64,000 nt of DNA from an uncultured Opitutales bacterium. GTDB taxonomy: Bacteria > Verrucomicrobiota > Verrucomicrobiia > Opitutales > Intestinicryptomonadaceae. Below the pieces are notes generated by a model. That model saw only the letters and a program-made list of their open reading frames with translations, had not been told where the DNA came from and made no database searches. Positions 1 through 8,691 of this stretch are shown here, piece after piece. Every line of letters begins with the position of its first letter. The first letter of the stretch is position 1. Location of the stretch: positions 62,001 to 126,000 of the forward strand of contig CAKTTC010000003.1 of the NCBI GenBank assembly GCA_934613645.1. The letters are read 5' to 3'. The position numbers were made by a program, and so were the translations under genes.

Positions 1-1
1 T

Positions 2-1759
2 GCGTGTTCCGATTCTGTGCGCAGCGCGCGGCTTGTGGCAGACGTTCTGGAAATTCTCGGCGAACTCAAAACGCGCTATCCCGACGTTCGCGCATCGTTT
101 GCTGGCGGATACAGGGTCGCCGCCGACAACGCCGCAATAGCCAAAGCCGACTCCTTCAAATGTCTTTGGCTTACAATCGCAGTTATGGCGGTGCTGTGCG
201 CGTTTTCGTTCGGCAACAGGGTGTTCGCGCTCGTAGCCCCGTTGCCTTCGGTGTTCGGCTCGGCGGTTGCGTTCGCGGTTGTGTGCGCGTTTTTCCCGAC
301 TGTTTCGGCGGTGTCCGTCGCGTTCGCGGGAATCGCAATAGGGGTGAGCATTGACTACGCGATACACGTTTTGTCGGCAATCGACGCGCGCTCGGGCGAA
401 TACCGCGCCGCCGACGCCCGCGCAGACTTTGCAGGGCTGGCGCGCCCAATCACCGTTGTCTCCGCAACTACGGCCGCGGCTTTTGCGCTGATGTCGTGTT
501 TCGGCGGAAGCGGTTTTTTGCAGCTCGGAATTTTCGGGGTTGCGGGCATATTCGTTTCGGCGGCGGCAAGCTTGCTGCTGCCTGCGCTGTTGTCGGGAAT
601 GCGGCTTAAAAAGCGGGCGCGGCGGACGCTACCGGAAATGGCGGGGGTGGCGTTGGCGCGTTTTTCGCAGTCGAAAATTTCGCTTGTCGTGTTTGTTTTG
701 CTGACTGTCTTTGCGGCGGCGAACGTCTCCAAAGTGGGCTTTAACGGCGACCTGTCTTCCTTCAACATCAGAACCGACGCCGCGCGCGCCGACTACGACT
801 GCATTCGGAAAAATTGGGGCGGCGTGCTCGGCGGCAAAAGCGTTGTTTTGCGCGCCGAAAATTTCGGGGCGTTGCTTGCGGCTAAAGCGCGGCTCGACGC
901 GTTTTTCGAATCGCGCGGCATTGCGGCTTCGGGCTTGCAGACGGCGTTGCAGCCCGCCCGAATACAGCGCGAAAACGCCGAACGCTGGCGCGCGTTCTTC
1001 GCCGACTCCGGCTTGCGTTCGCGCGCGGAAAGGGCGTGCAAAAAAGCGGGGCTTAATTTCGAACGCATTTATTCAGCCTACGAAAAAAATCCCGAAATAG
1101 TAGCCGATGCCGCCGCGTTTGCCGCCTCGCCGCTTGCGGAAGCAATGCGCGGCTGCGTCCGCGCCGACGGGGAAGTGTGTGCGCTTTCGGCCTCTTTCGA
1201 AGCACCCGACGGTTTCGACGCGCCCGCGTTTGCAGCAGCCCTTGCTCAGGCAGTGCCCGAAGCGTCGCTTATCGACGCCGCATATCTCGGCGCGCGCATA
1301 GCCGACATTTCATTCGACTGGCTTGTAAAGTTCGCCATTGCCGCATTTGTGTTTGCGGGCGTTTATTTGTTCGCGGTTTACGGGCGTTCCGTTCGGGCGG
1401 TGGCGGCGGTTCTTGTCCCCGTGGCGGTCGGGCTTTTTTGGAGTTTCGGGGCGATGGGGTTTTTCGGAATACAAATCAACATAATAAATTCCGTGTTCGT
1501 TGTGTTTGCCGTGTGCATGGCTCAGGACTACGCCGTGTTTGTCTTCAACGGCGTGCGGCGCGGCGGCGGGCTTGCGCGGGTGTTTGCGCCCGTGTTTTTG
1601 TCGGCGGCAACAACGGTTTCGGCGTTCGGGGTTTTGTGCGTTTCAAAGCACCCCGTAATAAACGGGTTGGGCGCGGCTTCGGCGGTTTCGATTTTCGGAA
1701 TATTTTTGGCGTGCGCGTGCCTTGCGGAAAGGATTTCCCGATATGGAAAAAAATCTTAA
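2..1759 (+). CDS. MMPL/RND-family lipid exporter (5' end cut off by window edge)
   Basis: The reading frame is open from the first bases, so the true start lies upstream; about 585 residues of a protein whose family usually has 750-800 are visible. Several hydrophobic segments near the start lead into GVSIDYAIH, and a second membrane block near the C-terminus contains AQDYAVFVF. Such repeated Gly/Asp-Tyr motifs in a membrane helix are typical of MMPL/RND permeases that use the proton gradient to move lipids or hydrophobic products. A periplasmic loop of roughly 200 residues separates the two membrane blocks. The next gene overlaps its last 17 bases. In aryl-polyene clusters an MMPL protein of this kind is thought to export the acylated product toward the outer membrane. 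The family call is firm; the cargo is inferred from neighbours. Confidence 0.85.
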   Translation, partial: ACSDSVRSARLVADVLEILGELKTRYPDVRASFAGGYRVAADNAAIAKADSFKCLWLTIAVMAVLCAFSFGNRVFALVAPLPSVFGSAVAFAVVCAFFPTVSAVSVAFAGIAIGVSIDYAIHVLSAIDARSGEYRAADARADFAGLARPITVVSATTAAAFALMSCFGGSGFLQLGIFGVAGIFVSAAASLLLPALLSGMRLKKRARRTLPEMAGVALARFSQSKISLVVFVLLTVFAAANVSKVGFNGDLSSFNIRTDAARADYDCIRKNWGGVLGGKSVVLRAENFGALLAAKARLDAFFESRGIAASGLQTALQPARIQRENAERWRAFFADSGLRSRAERACKKAGLNFERIYSAYEKNPEIVADAAAFAASPLAEAMRGCVRADGEVCALSASFEAPDGFDAPAFAAALAQAVPEASLIDAAYLGARIADISFDWLVKFAIAAFVFAGVYLFAVYGRSVRAVAAVLVPVAVGLFWSFGAMGFFGIQINIINSVFVVFAVCMAQDYAVFVFNGVRRGGGLARVFAPVFLSAATTVSAFGVLCVSKHPVINGLGAASAVSIFGIFLACACLAERISRYGKKS

Positions 1760-2630
1760 ATGGAACGGACGCTCCTACGGCGGGCGTTTCGGCAACGGAG
1801 TTTTTGCGGTGCTGTTGCGTTTCGGGCGGACGCCCGCGTATGCGCTCATGGCGTTTGTGGCGTTGTTTTTCATGCTTTTCAGGCGCAGGCAGTGCGCGGC
1901 AAGTTCCGAGTATTTGAGCGCGTGTTTCGGGCGGAAAGTGGGCGCGGTTTCGTGGTGCGCATACAGGCATTTGTTTTCGTTCGGAACGGCGATAATCGAC
2001 AAATACGCGTATTTTTCGGGCGCGAAAATGGAGATTTCCGACGAGTGCGGCGAACGCATACGCAGGTCGCTTTCGCGCGGGAAAGGGGCTGTTCTGGTGG
2101 TTTCGCACATAGGCGGCTGGGCGATTTCCGGCGGGCGGCTTGCCGAATACGACTGCCCCACGGGCGTTGTCGGCATTTCGGCTGAGCACGACTATATCGA
2201 AAAAATGAAGAACAGGCGGCTTGTCCGCAAAGAGCCGAAAATGATAGCCTACGCCGACGACCCGTTCTCGGTGGTGGCTGCGATGTCGCTTTTGCGCAAA
2301 AACGGAATTGTTGCAATGCACGGCGACAGATACGCGGGCGGAAAGTTTGCGCGCGTGCCGTTTCTGGGGCGCGACGTGCGTCTGCCCGTTTCGGCGTTTG
2401 CCCTCGCCGCAAAAACGGGGGCTACGGTTTTCAACGTTTTTTGCGTGCGCACGCGTTCGGGCGGATACAAAATGACGGCGTCCGAAGGGCTGACAATTCC
2501 GAATCTGCGCGGCGCGGAGCTTGACGCCGCTCTCGCCGACGCCGCGCGCGCATACGCCGCCGACATCGAGGCCGTTTTGCGCGAACACCCGTTTGACTGG
2601 TTCAACTTTTATCCCTTTTGGCAACAGTGA
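1743..2630 (+). CDS. LpxL/HtrB-like acyltransferase (LPLAT superfamily)
   Basis: A 295-residue protein with an N-terminal membrane segment (AYALMAFVALFFMLF), resembling Kdo2-lipid IVA acyltransferases. The ATG at 1743 (MEKNLKWNG) is preferred over an upstream TTG at 1722 because an AAAGGA stretch lies just before it. The conserved block VVSHIGGWAIS corresponds to the HX4(D/E) active-site motif, with His at residue 122, but the acidic position is Ala127. Later blocks MHGDRYAGG and PVSAFALAAKTGA fit the acceptor/phosphate-binding part of the family. It sits between the exporter and the ACP gene, so it probably transfers a carrier-bound acyl or polyene chain to a lipid. The unusual motif makes the catalytic activity less certain than the fold. 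Confidence 0.8.
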   Translation: MEKNLKWNGRSYGGRFGNGVFAVLLRFGRTPAYALMAFVALFFMLFRRRQCAASSEYLSACFGRKVGAVSWCAYRHLFSFGTAIIDKYAYFSGAKMEISDECGERIRRSLSRGKGAVLVVSHIGGWAISGGRLAEYDCPTGVVGISAEHDYIEKMKNRRLVRKEPKMIAYADDPFSVVAAMSLLRKNGIVAMHGDRYAGGKFARVPFLGRDVRLPVSAFALAAKTGATVFNVFCVRTRSGGYKMTASEGLTIPNLRGAELDAALADAARAYAADIEAVLREHPFDWFNFYPFWQQ

Positions 2631-2675
2631 TTTTTCTTGCAAGGGCGGGGGCGTTGCCTTAGCTTTGCGGGCAGA

Positions 2676-2939
2676 ATGGATAGAAATACTTTGATTGCCG
2701 ACCTGAAGCGAAACATCATAAAATCGCTCAACCTTCCAGACGTGTCGCCAGAAGACATCGGCGACGATTTGCCGCTGTTCGAAGCCGACGGGCTGGGGCT
2801 TGATTCGGTCGATGCGCTCGAGCTTGTCGTTATGGCGGAGCGCGACTACGGCGTTTCAATCGACGACAAGGACGAGGCAAAATCGGTCTTCGGCTCTGTT
2901 TCGGCACTTGCCGACTACATAATTACGCACAAGAAATAG
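2676..2939 (+). CDS. Acyl carrier protein
   Basis: An 87-residue acidic protein with the phosphopantetheine attachment motif LGLDSVDALEL, Ser44 being the predicted attachment residue. The ATG at 2676 gives the normal ACP length; a TTG at 2637 would add 13 residues of unlikely N-terminus. It lies between the acyltransferase and a ketosynthase gene whose start is two bases after its stop, so it is very probably the dedicated carrier of this cluster rather than the housekeeping fatty-acid ACP. The family assignment is secure. Confidence 0.92.
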   Translation: MDRNTLIADLKRNIIKSLNLPDVSPEDIGDDLPLFEADGLGLDSVDALELVVMAERDYGVSIDDKDEAKSVFGSVSALADYIITHKK

Positions 2940-2941
2940 GT

Positions 2942-5062
2942 ATGCAAAGGGGCGTATGCGTTGTGTCTGTCGGCGTTTGCGCCTGCTCGGGAAATACTCC
3001 GCAGTCTGCGCTTGAGTGCGCGCTCGGCAAAACACGCGATTTTTTCGCGCCCGTTTCGACTTTCGAAAGCCCGCGCCACTCGGCGAAAATGGTGGGCTAT
3101 GCGCGTCCCGCGTCGGGTTTTGGCGGAAAGTTGCTGCCGCATTGCGCCAAGATTTTGTTTTCGGCTCTCGACGGCGCGCTTGCGGGGCTTGATTTTTCGG
3201 AAGTGGATTCCGCGCGGAAGTCGCTTTATCTGGGCACGAGTATCGGAGGCGTTTTCGAGTCGGAAAATATGCTTGCGCGCAATATGGCTTCGCCCGAAAA
3301 CGCGTCGTGGGGCGAGCTGAAATTTTACGAGTGTTCCGCGCTTTCCGAATTGGCGGCGAAACGATACGGTTTCGGCGGCGAGTGCGCGGCGTATTCAACG
3401 GCGTGCTCCAGCTCATATGTAGCCCTTGCCGACGCCTGCAACGCAATAGTTCAGGGTGATTGCGACGTTGCCGCAGTGTGCGGAGCCGACGCGCTTTCGC
3501 GCATAACGCTGAACGGGTTCGGCTCGCTGTTGCTGCTGTCGCAGTCGCGCGCGCGCCCGTTCGACAAGCTTCGCGACGGCATCAATTTGGGCGAGGCCGC
3601 CGCCGTCCTGATTTTGGCGTCGGAACGTTTCGCCGAAAAAATTTCGCACAAAAAGCCGCTTGCGTGCGTTTCGGGCTGGGCTTGCACCGCCGACGCATAC
3701 CACGCAACCGCCCCCCACCCACAGGGCGAAGGAGCGGCGCGGGCGATGAAAAACGCGCTTTCTTTCGCGGGAATTGCGCCCGAAAAAATTTCGTATTACA
3801 ACGCGCACGGCACGGGCACGAAGGGCAACGACACCGCCGAATACGCCGCGATGGAGTCGGTTTTCGGCGCGGGAGGCGTTCCGTATTCCTCAATCAAGCG
3901 CGCGTTCGGGCATACACTCGGGGCGAGCGGCGCGCTCAATGCGGCCGTTTCCGTTTCGGCTATGAACGCGGGCGTGCTCGTTCCCAATTTGGGCTATTCC
4001 GACGGCGGCGGAGAATTTGCGCGCGCGCCGATTACGGAATCTTCGCGGGTGGAGCTTGAAAACGTTTTGAGCGTTTCGCTCGGCTTTGGCGGCAACAACG
4101 CGGCGGCTGTTTTTTCGAAACAAAGCGTTCGCCATTCGGCGCGGAAGGGCAGGCTGTTCGTGTATTCGGCGGCGGAGGTCGCCCCGTTCGCTTCGGGCGG
4201 GCAGACAGTCGGTCTTCCCGACTTGCTGCCAAACGTTCCCGCGCTTAAAAAACGCCGCTGGGCGAAGCTTCAGCAAATGGTTTTGGATTGCGCCGAAAGA
4301 AGTCTGGACGGATTCGACATTTCGAACGCGGAAAAAATCGGCGTGTGCTTCGGCACGGGCGCGGGAATGGTATCGGAGACGCGCAGGTTCATTGAGGCAA
4401 CAATTTCCAAGCGCGAAGCCGAACCGATTCCGAGCGCGTTTACAAATTCCGTCCACAACGCGGCGGCTTCGGCGGTGTCGCTGCGGTTCGGGCTGAAGGG
4501 CTTGAACAGTGCCGTCAGTGCGAAGGAGATTTCATTCGAAGCCGCCCTGAAACAGGCTTGGCGCGCAGTGAACTCGGGCGCGCTCGATTCCGCCGTGGTT
4601 TGCGCAGGCGACGAATATTCCGACCTCGCCGAAAAGTTCGTCGGACAAAACGCGGTTTTTGCAAAGCCCGCCAAGCCGCTTACCGACTACGCTTGCGCGT
4701 ATTTTGTAGGCGCGGAAAACGTCGGCCTGTCGGGCGGCGGGGCGGCGAAACCGCTTGCCGAAATAAAATCGCTCGAAGTATTCCGCAGAAAATCGGCGCG
4801 TGAGACGGCTGAATTGCTTGCGGGTTGCGCTCGCGCGTATTTGTCAGCTCCCGACAACGCGAATCTGCGCGCCTTTGCCGACTCGGTTTTCGCGCTTGCG
4901 GGCGTCGGGCGCGTGTGCGATGTTTCGGAGCATTGCGGCGCGAATTATTCGGCTTCGGGCGCGGCGTTTGCGGCGGCCTTGCGCGACGGCGCGGGGCTTG
5001 CGGCTTCGGTCTCGCTTTCGAGCGCGGGAATGTGCGCGGTTACGGTTTTCGAGGTCTTATGA
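2942..5062 (+). CDS. Ketosynthase fused to a degenerate chain-length-factor-like half
   Basis: 706 residues in two halves. Residues 1 to about 400 form a complete FabF-type ketosynthase with the Cys-His-His triad: Cys155 in STACSSS, His289 in NAHGTGTKGND and His324 in FGHTLGASG. From about residue 410 a second, divergent ketosynthase-like half follows (IGVCFGTGAGMVSETRRF, TNSVHNAAASAVSLRFG) in which the segment matching the catalytic cysteine reads NSAVSAKE, without Cys. This resembles the chain-length factor of aryl-polyene and type II polyketide systems (PF13723-like), normally a separate subunit. The single polypeptide could therefore be a fused KS-CLF heterodimer equivalent. It starts two bases after the ACP stop and overlaps the next gene by ATGA. 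Product and chain length cannot be told from sequence. Confidence 0.88.
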   Translation: MQRGVCVVSVGVCACSGNTPQSALECALGKTRDFFAPVSTFESPRHSAKMVGYARPASGFGGKLLPHCAKILFSALDGALAGLDFSEVDSARKSLYLGTSIGGVFESENMLARNMASPENASWGELKFYECSALSELAAKRYGFGGECAAYSTACSSSYVALADACNAIVQGDCDVAAVCGADALSRITLNGFGSLLLLSQSRARPFDKLRDGINLGEAAAVLILASERFAEKISHKKPLACVSGWACTADAYHATAPHPQGEGAARAMKNALSFAGIAPEKISYYNAHGTGTKGNDTAEYAAMESVFGAGGVPYSSIKRAFGHTLGASGALNAAVSVSAMNAGVLVPNLGYSDGGGEFARAPITESSRVELENVLSVSLGFGGNNAAAVFSKQSVRHSARKGRLFVYSAAEVAPFASGGQTVGLPDLLPNVPALKKRRWAKLQQMVLDCAERSLDGFDISNAEKIGVCFGTGAGMVSETRRFIEATISKREAEPIPSAFTNSVHNAAASAVSLRFGLKGLNSAVSAKEISFEAALKQAWRAVNSGALDSAVVCAGDEYSDLAEKFVGQNAVFAKPAKPLTDYACAYFVGAENVGLSGGGAAKPLAEIKSLEVFRRKSARETAELLAGCARAYLSAPDNANLRAFADSVFALAGVGRVCDVSEHCGANYSASGAAFAAALRDGAGLAASVSLSSAGMCAVTVFEVL

Positions 5063-5667
5063 AATTTGCGTTTAACATTTTTTTGCTTTGTGTTTTTACG
5101 GTTTCGGCATTCGGTTCGGTTGCCGCCGACCTTGCGCGCGCGTCGAAAAAGTACGCGTTTACGCTGATTGAGGCGGAGCAGACAAAAACGGTTTCGTTCT
5201 TCGACGAGCGATTGCAAAGCGAAATTGTAATTGCCGTTTCGACTGACGGGAAAATGCGCATGCAGACGCTTTCGCCGTTCGAGGCGGCCACTATCTTCGA
5301 CGGCGGAACAACCGCCCGATACGAAAAAACGTCGGGCACTTGGCGCAGGCTCGACTCCGACGGCGGCGCGCTTGCAAAGCGCGTGTTCGAGCAAATCGGA
5401 CGGCTTCTTACAGCCTCGGGCGGCGAAGACTACGACGTTTCCGAAAACGGCGCGGTGCTTACTCTCGTTCCCAAAAACGCGTTTGTCCGTGCGGCGATTT
5501 CAAAAATCGAAATAGGCACGTCGGGCGCGGGCGAAAACACAGCCGTCTCGTCCGTCAAAATAACCGACGCCGATTCCGACACCACCGAGCTGCGCGTGAA
5601 AAAAATTTCACACACCCAACCCGACGGAATATTCGACGTTTCCAAGCCCGATTGGAGGGCGAAATGA
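5059..5667 (+). CDS. LolA-like outer-membrane lipoprotein carrier/lipid-binding protein
   Basis: A 202-residue secreted protein with an N-terminal signal sequence (MKFAFNIFLLCVFTVSAFG). The body reads like LolA: KMRMQTLSPFEAATIFDGGTT, then NGAVLTLVPKN and a final strand region with VSSVKITDADSDTTELRV, matching the family's half-barrel that binds acyl chains. The ATG at 5059 overlaps the ketosynthase stop (ATGA), arguing for translational coupling. LolA-like proteins occur in aryl-polyene clusters, where they are believed to carry the product or a lipidated intermediate across the periplasm. A role in general lipoprotein sorting is less likely given this context. Confidence 0.75.
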   Translation: MKFAFNIFLLCVFTVSAFGSVAADLARASKKYAFTLIEAEQTKTVSFFDERLQSEIVIAVSTDGKMRMQTLSPFEAATIFDGGTTARYEKTSGTWRRLDSDGGALAKRVFEQIGRLLTASGGEDYDVSENGAVLTLVPKNAFVRAAISKIEIGTSGAGENTAVSSVKITDADSDTTELRVKKISHTQPDGIFDVSKPDWRAK

Positions 5668-6179
5668 GGCGGCTTTTTGCGTTTGCGGCGTTGCTGCTTT
5701 TTGCGGTTTCCGCGCATTGTAGGGTTGCCGAATTCGGTTTGCGGACGGCCTCATTGCGGCAGCGCGGCGTGTGCAAAACGCAGTCTGCCGAGTTCGCCGT
5801 CGACTTGATGCTTGCGGCTTCGGACTCGGTGAAAATAGTTTTGCGCAACGATTTCGCAACGCTTGCAAAGCTCGAGTTTTCGAAGTCGGGCGAATTGCTG
5901 AAATCGTCGGCGGGCGCGTGGGGAAACGGCGGAGATGTCCGCGAGTTCGCCGCACTGATGAAGCTTGCGCTCGGCTTTTATCCCGCTCCGCCCGCAGTTG
6001 TCCACACGGTTTCCGACGCCGCGGGAAATCCGCTTAAAATAGTCGATTTGGACGGCGGGCGCGAAATCGGCTTTTCGTATGAGCCAAACGCCCGCGCGGG
6101 CGCAGTGCCCGATTCGCTCGAAATAAAAAGCGGCGAATGCGTTTTGAAACTGAAAACAGTGCAACTTTTAGGAAAATGA
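5664..6179 (+). CDS. Small secreted protein of the aryl-polyene-like cluster
   Basis: 171 residues beginning MRRLFAFAALLLFAVSAHC, a signal peptide with Cys19 close to its end, so secretion and possibly lipidation are likely. Predicted strands dominate the rest (GNPLKIVDLDGGREIGFSYEP, SLEIKSGECVLKLKTVQLL). The start codon overlaps the LolA-like stop as ATGA and its own stop overlaps the next start the same way. Position and size are compatible with the DUF3261-type protein found in aryl-polyene clusters, but I cannot confirm homology by eye. Alternatively it may be a second, divergent LolA-like lipid carrier. Confidence 0.65.
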   Translation: MRRLFAFAALLLFAVSAHCRVAEFGLRTASLRQRGVCKTQSAEFAVDLMLAASDSVKIVLRNDFATLAKLEFSKSGELLKSSAGAWGNGGDVREFAALMKLALGFYPAPPAVVHTVSDAAGNPLKIVDLDGGREIGFSYEPNARAGAVPDSLEIKSGECVLKLKTVQLLGK

Positions 6180-8566
6180 ACCAAACCCAACCGACAGCCG
6201 CAATAAGCGGCATTGGCATTTTTTCGCCGATAGGAAATTCTCCGCGCGAAGTCGAGGCTTCGCTGCGTGCTCAAAAAGACGGCATAGCGCGGGTGTCGAA
6301 AATAGACACTTCAAAATTCGCCTCGCACATTGCGGCCGAAGTGCGCGGCGCGGATTTTTCAAAGGAGCTTTCCGCGCGCGAACTGGAGGATTTCACCGAC
6401 CCGTTTTTGCGGCTTGCCCTCACCGCCGCCAAGGCCGCCCTGCGCGACGCCAAAATAGATACGGCGCGCCGCCGCGACGACATCGCAATGGTTCTTGCAA
6501 CCTGCAACGCGGGCATGACCAAGCAGGAGCTTGAATACAGGGCTTTGAACGGCTCGCCCGAGCATTTCACGCGCCGCGATTCAATGCAGGGAGAGTTTTA
6601 CGCAATAGCCCGCGCGTTCGCTTCGGCACTGAATTTGGGCGGGGCGTGCTTCGTGATAAACACTGCGTGTTCGGGTTCAACCGCGGCGGTCGGGTTGGCG
6701 CAGACTCTCGTTCGGCAGGGCAAATACAAAACCGTTTTGGCGGGCGGTGCCGACGCGCTCGCGCTTGCGAATTTTGCGGGGTTTAGCGCGCTCAAAGTTG
6801 TTTCGCCCGAAAAGACCGCGCCGTTCTCCAATCCCGCTGGAATGAACATCGGCGAGGGCGCGGCGTTTTGGGTTGTCGAGGAATCGGCTTCGGCGAAATC
6901 GCGCGGAGCTAAGGTCTACGGCAAAATAATCGGACGCGCCACCACGGGCGACGCCCACCACCCCACCCAGCCCGACCCCCGCGGCGACGGCGCGTTCAGG
7001 ACAATGCGCGCCGCCTTGGAAAATTCGGGCGCGGCATTGGAGGACATCGGCTGCATAAACGCGCACGCTTCGGGAACGTCGGCAAACGACAGGGCGGAAT
7101 CGAAGGCGGTTGCAAAGTTCGTAGGCGCGGCTGACGTTCCGTTCACCTGCACGAAGTCATACCACGGGCATTGCATGGGGGCTACGGGCATAATAGAGGC
7201 CACATGCCAGCTGCTTGCAATGAACGGCGGTTTCATTCCGCCCACGCTGCGTTTCGGCGAATTGCGCGCGGGCTGCGTTGTTGCGCCCGTTTCGGAATTG
7301 CGCGAGGTTGAATACAACTGTTTTCTTTCCGCAAACTACGCTTTTGCGGGCAACAACGCCGCCGTTGTGGTTGCCCGCGACGGCTTCGAAAAATACGCGC
7401 CGCGCGCCGAGAAAAAAGTCCGCAAGGTGATTTCGGGAGTGTCGGCGGTTTCGCCGCTCGGGCTTGGAATGGACGCCAATCTGGAGCGTTTGGGAGAAGA
7501 CTTTTGCGCCGTCGGCGGCGTTTCGCGCTTCGAGTGCGCCGCAAGGGCGGGAACAATAGACCTGCCGAACCCGCGCACGCTCGACCGCCGCATAGACTTT
7601 TCGGGAATGAATTTCATCAGCGCGTGTTCCACGCTTGCATGCGCGCGCGCGTTGGAGTCGGCAAAGCTGCGCGCCGCCCGCGACGAGTCCGTCGGGCTTG
7701 TTGCCGCCGTTTCGCGCGGGGCGAGCCGACACGCCCACATGGCGGGCGTTTTTTCAGACCCCCAAATGCGCGGCGACATTTCCTGCTTTTCAAACGTGAC
7801 GCCTAATTCGACTGCGGGCTGGGTTTCGAAGGCTCTTGAAATAAGGGGCGCGAACACGACTTTCACTTCGGGGCATAACTGCGGCTTGCAGACGCTTGAA
7901 TACGCCTCAATGTTAATCGACGGCGGCGACGCCCGCGCGGTTGCCGTTTTTGCCGCCGACGAGCTTTCCGCCGAGCAGATGAATGCCTACGGGAAAATCG
8001 GCTACCTGCGTTCGGGCGACAAATTCGATTTGCGCTACGCCGCCGAATACGAGACGTTTTTCGGCGAGGGCGCGTGTTCGGCGGTAGTCGAAAGCCTCGA
8101 AAGCGCGCAGGCGCGCGGCGCGGAGATTTTCGGAGAAATTTTGGGCGCGGCGTCGACTATGGACGGCGGAAATTTCTTCGACGCCGATTTGTCGGCCGAC
8201 GGCCTGCAGCGCGCCGCGGAAATCGCCGTTGCGCAGGCGGGGCTGGACTTTGCCGGCATTGATTTGATTGTGTGGTCTCCGCGCGGCAGTGCGGTTGACT
8301 CAACTGCAGTAAACGTGCGCGACAGGCTTTTCGGCGGCGTCCCGATGGCCACGACCGTCTTCAATACGGGCTATATGGAAACGGCGTCGTCGCTGTTCTC
8401 GCTTGCGTGCGCGCTTTATTCATACGCGCGCGGCGGCTGTTTGTGGCGGCAGCTCACGGGGGTCGAGGGCTTCGACGGCGCGGTCTTCCCGAAAAATCCG
8501 AAGCACATTTTGGCCTTGGCAAATTCGTTTACGGGCGCGAACTACGCAGTTGTTGTCGGGCGGTAG
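6176..8566 (+). CDS. Second ketosynthase with a degenerate ketosynthase-like C-terminal half
   Basis: 796 residues from ATG 6176 (MNQTQPTAAISGIG), coupled by ATGA to the gene before. Residues 1 to about 405 are a full FabF-type ketosynthase with Cys165 (NTACSGS), His297 (NAHASGTSAND) and His332 (YHGHCMGATG). After a short linker a second ketosynthase-like half starts at VISGVSAVSPLGLG; where the catalytic Cys is expected it reads FTSGHNCGLQ (His in the Cys place), the first catalytic His region reads WSPRGSAVDS, and the second FNTGYMETAS. This half is therefore probably inactive and may act as a chain-length factor or dimer partner. It is the second protein of this architecture in the same operon, with clearly different sequence, suggesting two KS-CLF-type condensing units. 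Confidence 0.87.
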   Translation: MNQTQPTAAISGIGIFSPIGNSPREVEASLRAQKDGIARVSKIDTSKFASHIAAEVRGADFSKELSARELEDFTDPFLRLALTAAKAALRDAKIDTARRRDDIAMVLATCNAGMTKQELEYRALNGSPEHFTRRDSMQGEFYAIARAFASALNLGGACFVINTACSGSTAAVGLAQTLVRQGKYKTVLAGGADALALANFAGFSALKVVSPEKTAPFSNPAGMNIGEGAAFWVVEESASAKSRGAKVYGKIIGRATTGDAHHPTQPDPRGDGAFRTMRAALENSGAALEDIGCINAHASGTSANDRAESKAVAKFVGAADVPFTCTKSYHGHCMGATGIIEATCQLLAMNGGFIPPTLRFGELRAGCVVAPVSELREVEYNCFLSANYAFAGNNAAVVVARDGFEKYAPRAEKKVRKVISGVSAVSPLGLGMDANLERLGEDFCAVGGVSRFECAARAGTIDLPNPRTLDRRIDFSGMNFISACSTLACARALESAKLRAARDESVGLVAAVSRGASRHAHMAGVFSDPQMRGDISCFSNVTPNSTAGWVSKALEIRGANTTFTSGHNCGLQTLEYASMLIDGGDARAVAVFAADELSAEQMNAYGKIGYLRSGDKFDLRYAAEYETFFGEGACSAVVESLESAQARGAEIFGEILGAASTMDGGNFFDADLSADGLQRAAEIAVAQAGLDFAGIDLIVWSPRGSAVDSTAVNVRDRLFGGVPMATTVFNTGYMETASSLFSLACALYSYARGGCLWRQLTGVEGFDGAVFPKNPKHILALANSFTGANYAVVVGR

Positions 8567-8691
8567 CACTTGTCGCGGCGCGAAGCGGCGGGTTGCTTTT
8601 CGAAAGCGGGTTGAAAAAACGCTCGGAAAGCATTCGACGCCGTTCGGGTGTTTGCGCGGCGCGGAGAAAAACCGAAAATATGTTGCGCAGG

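Noticed and set aside
1545..2642. 365-codon open frame on the minus strand
   Set aside because: It lies entirely opposite the exporter and acyltransferase genes and has low-complexity Arg/His/Ala-rich translation, as expected for antisense frames in GC-rich codon usage.
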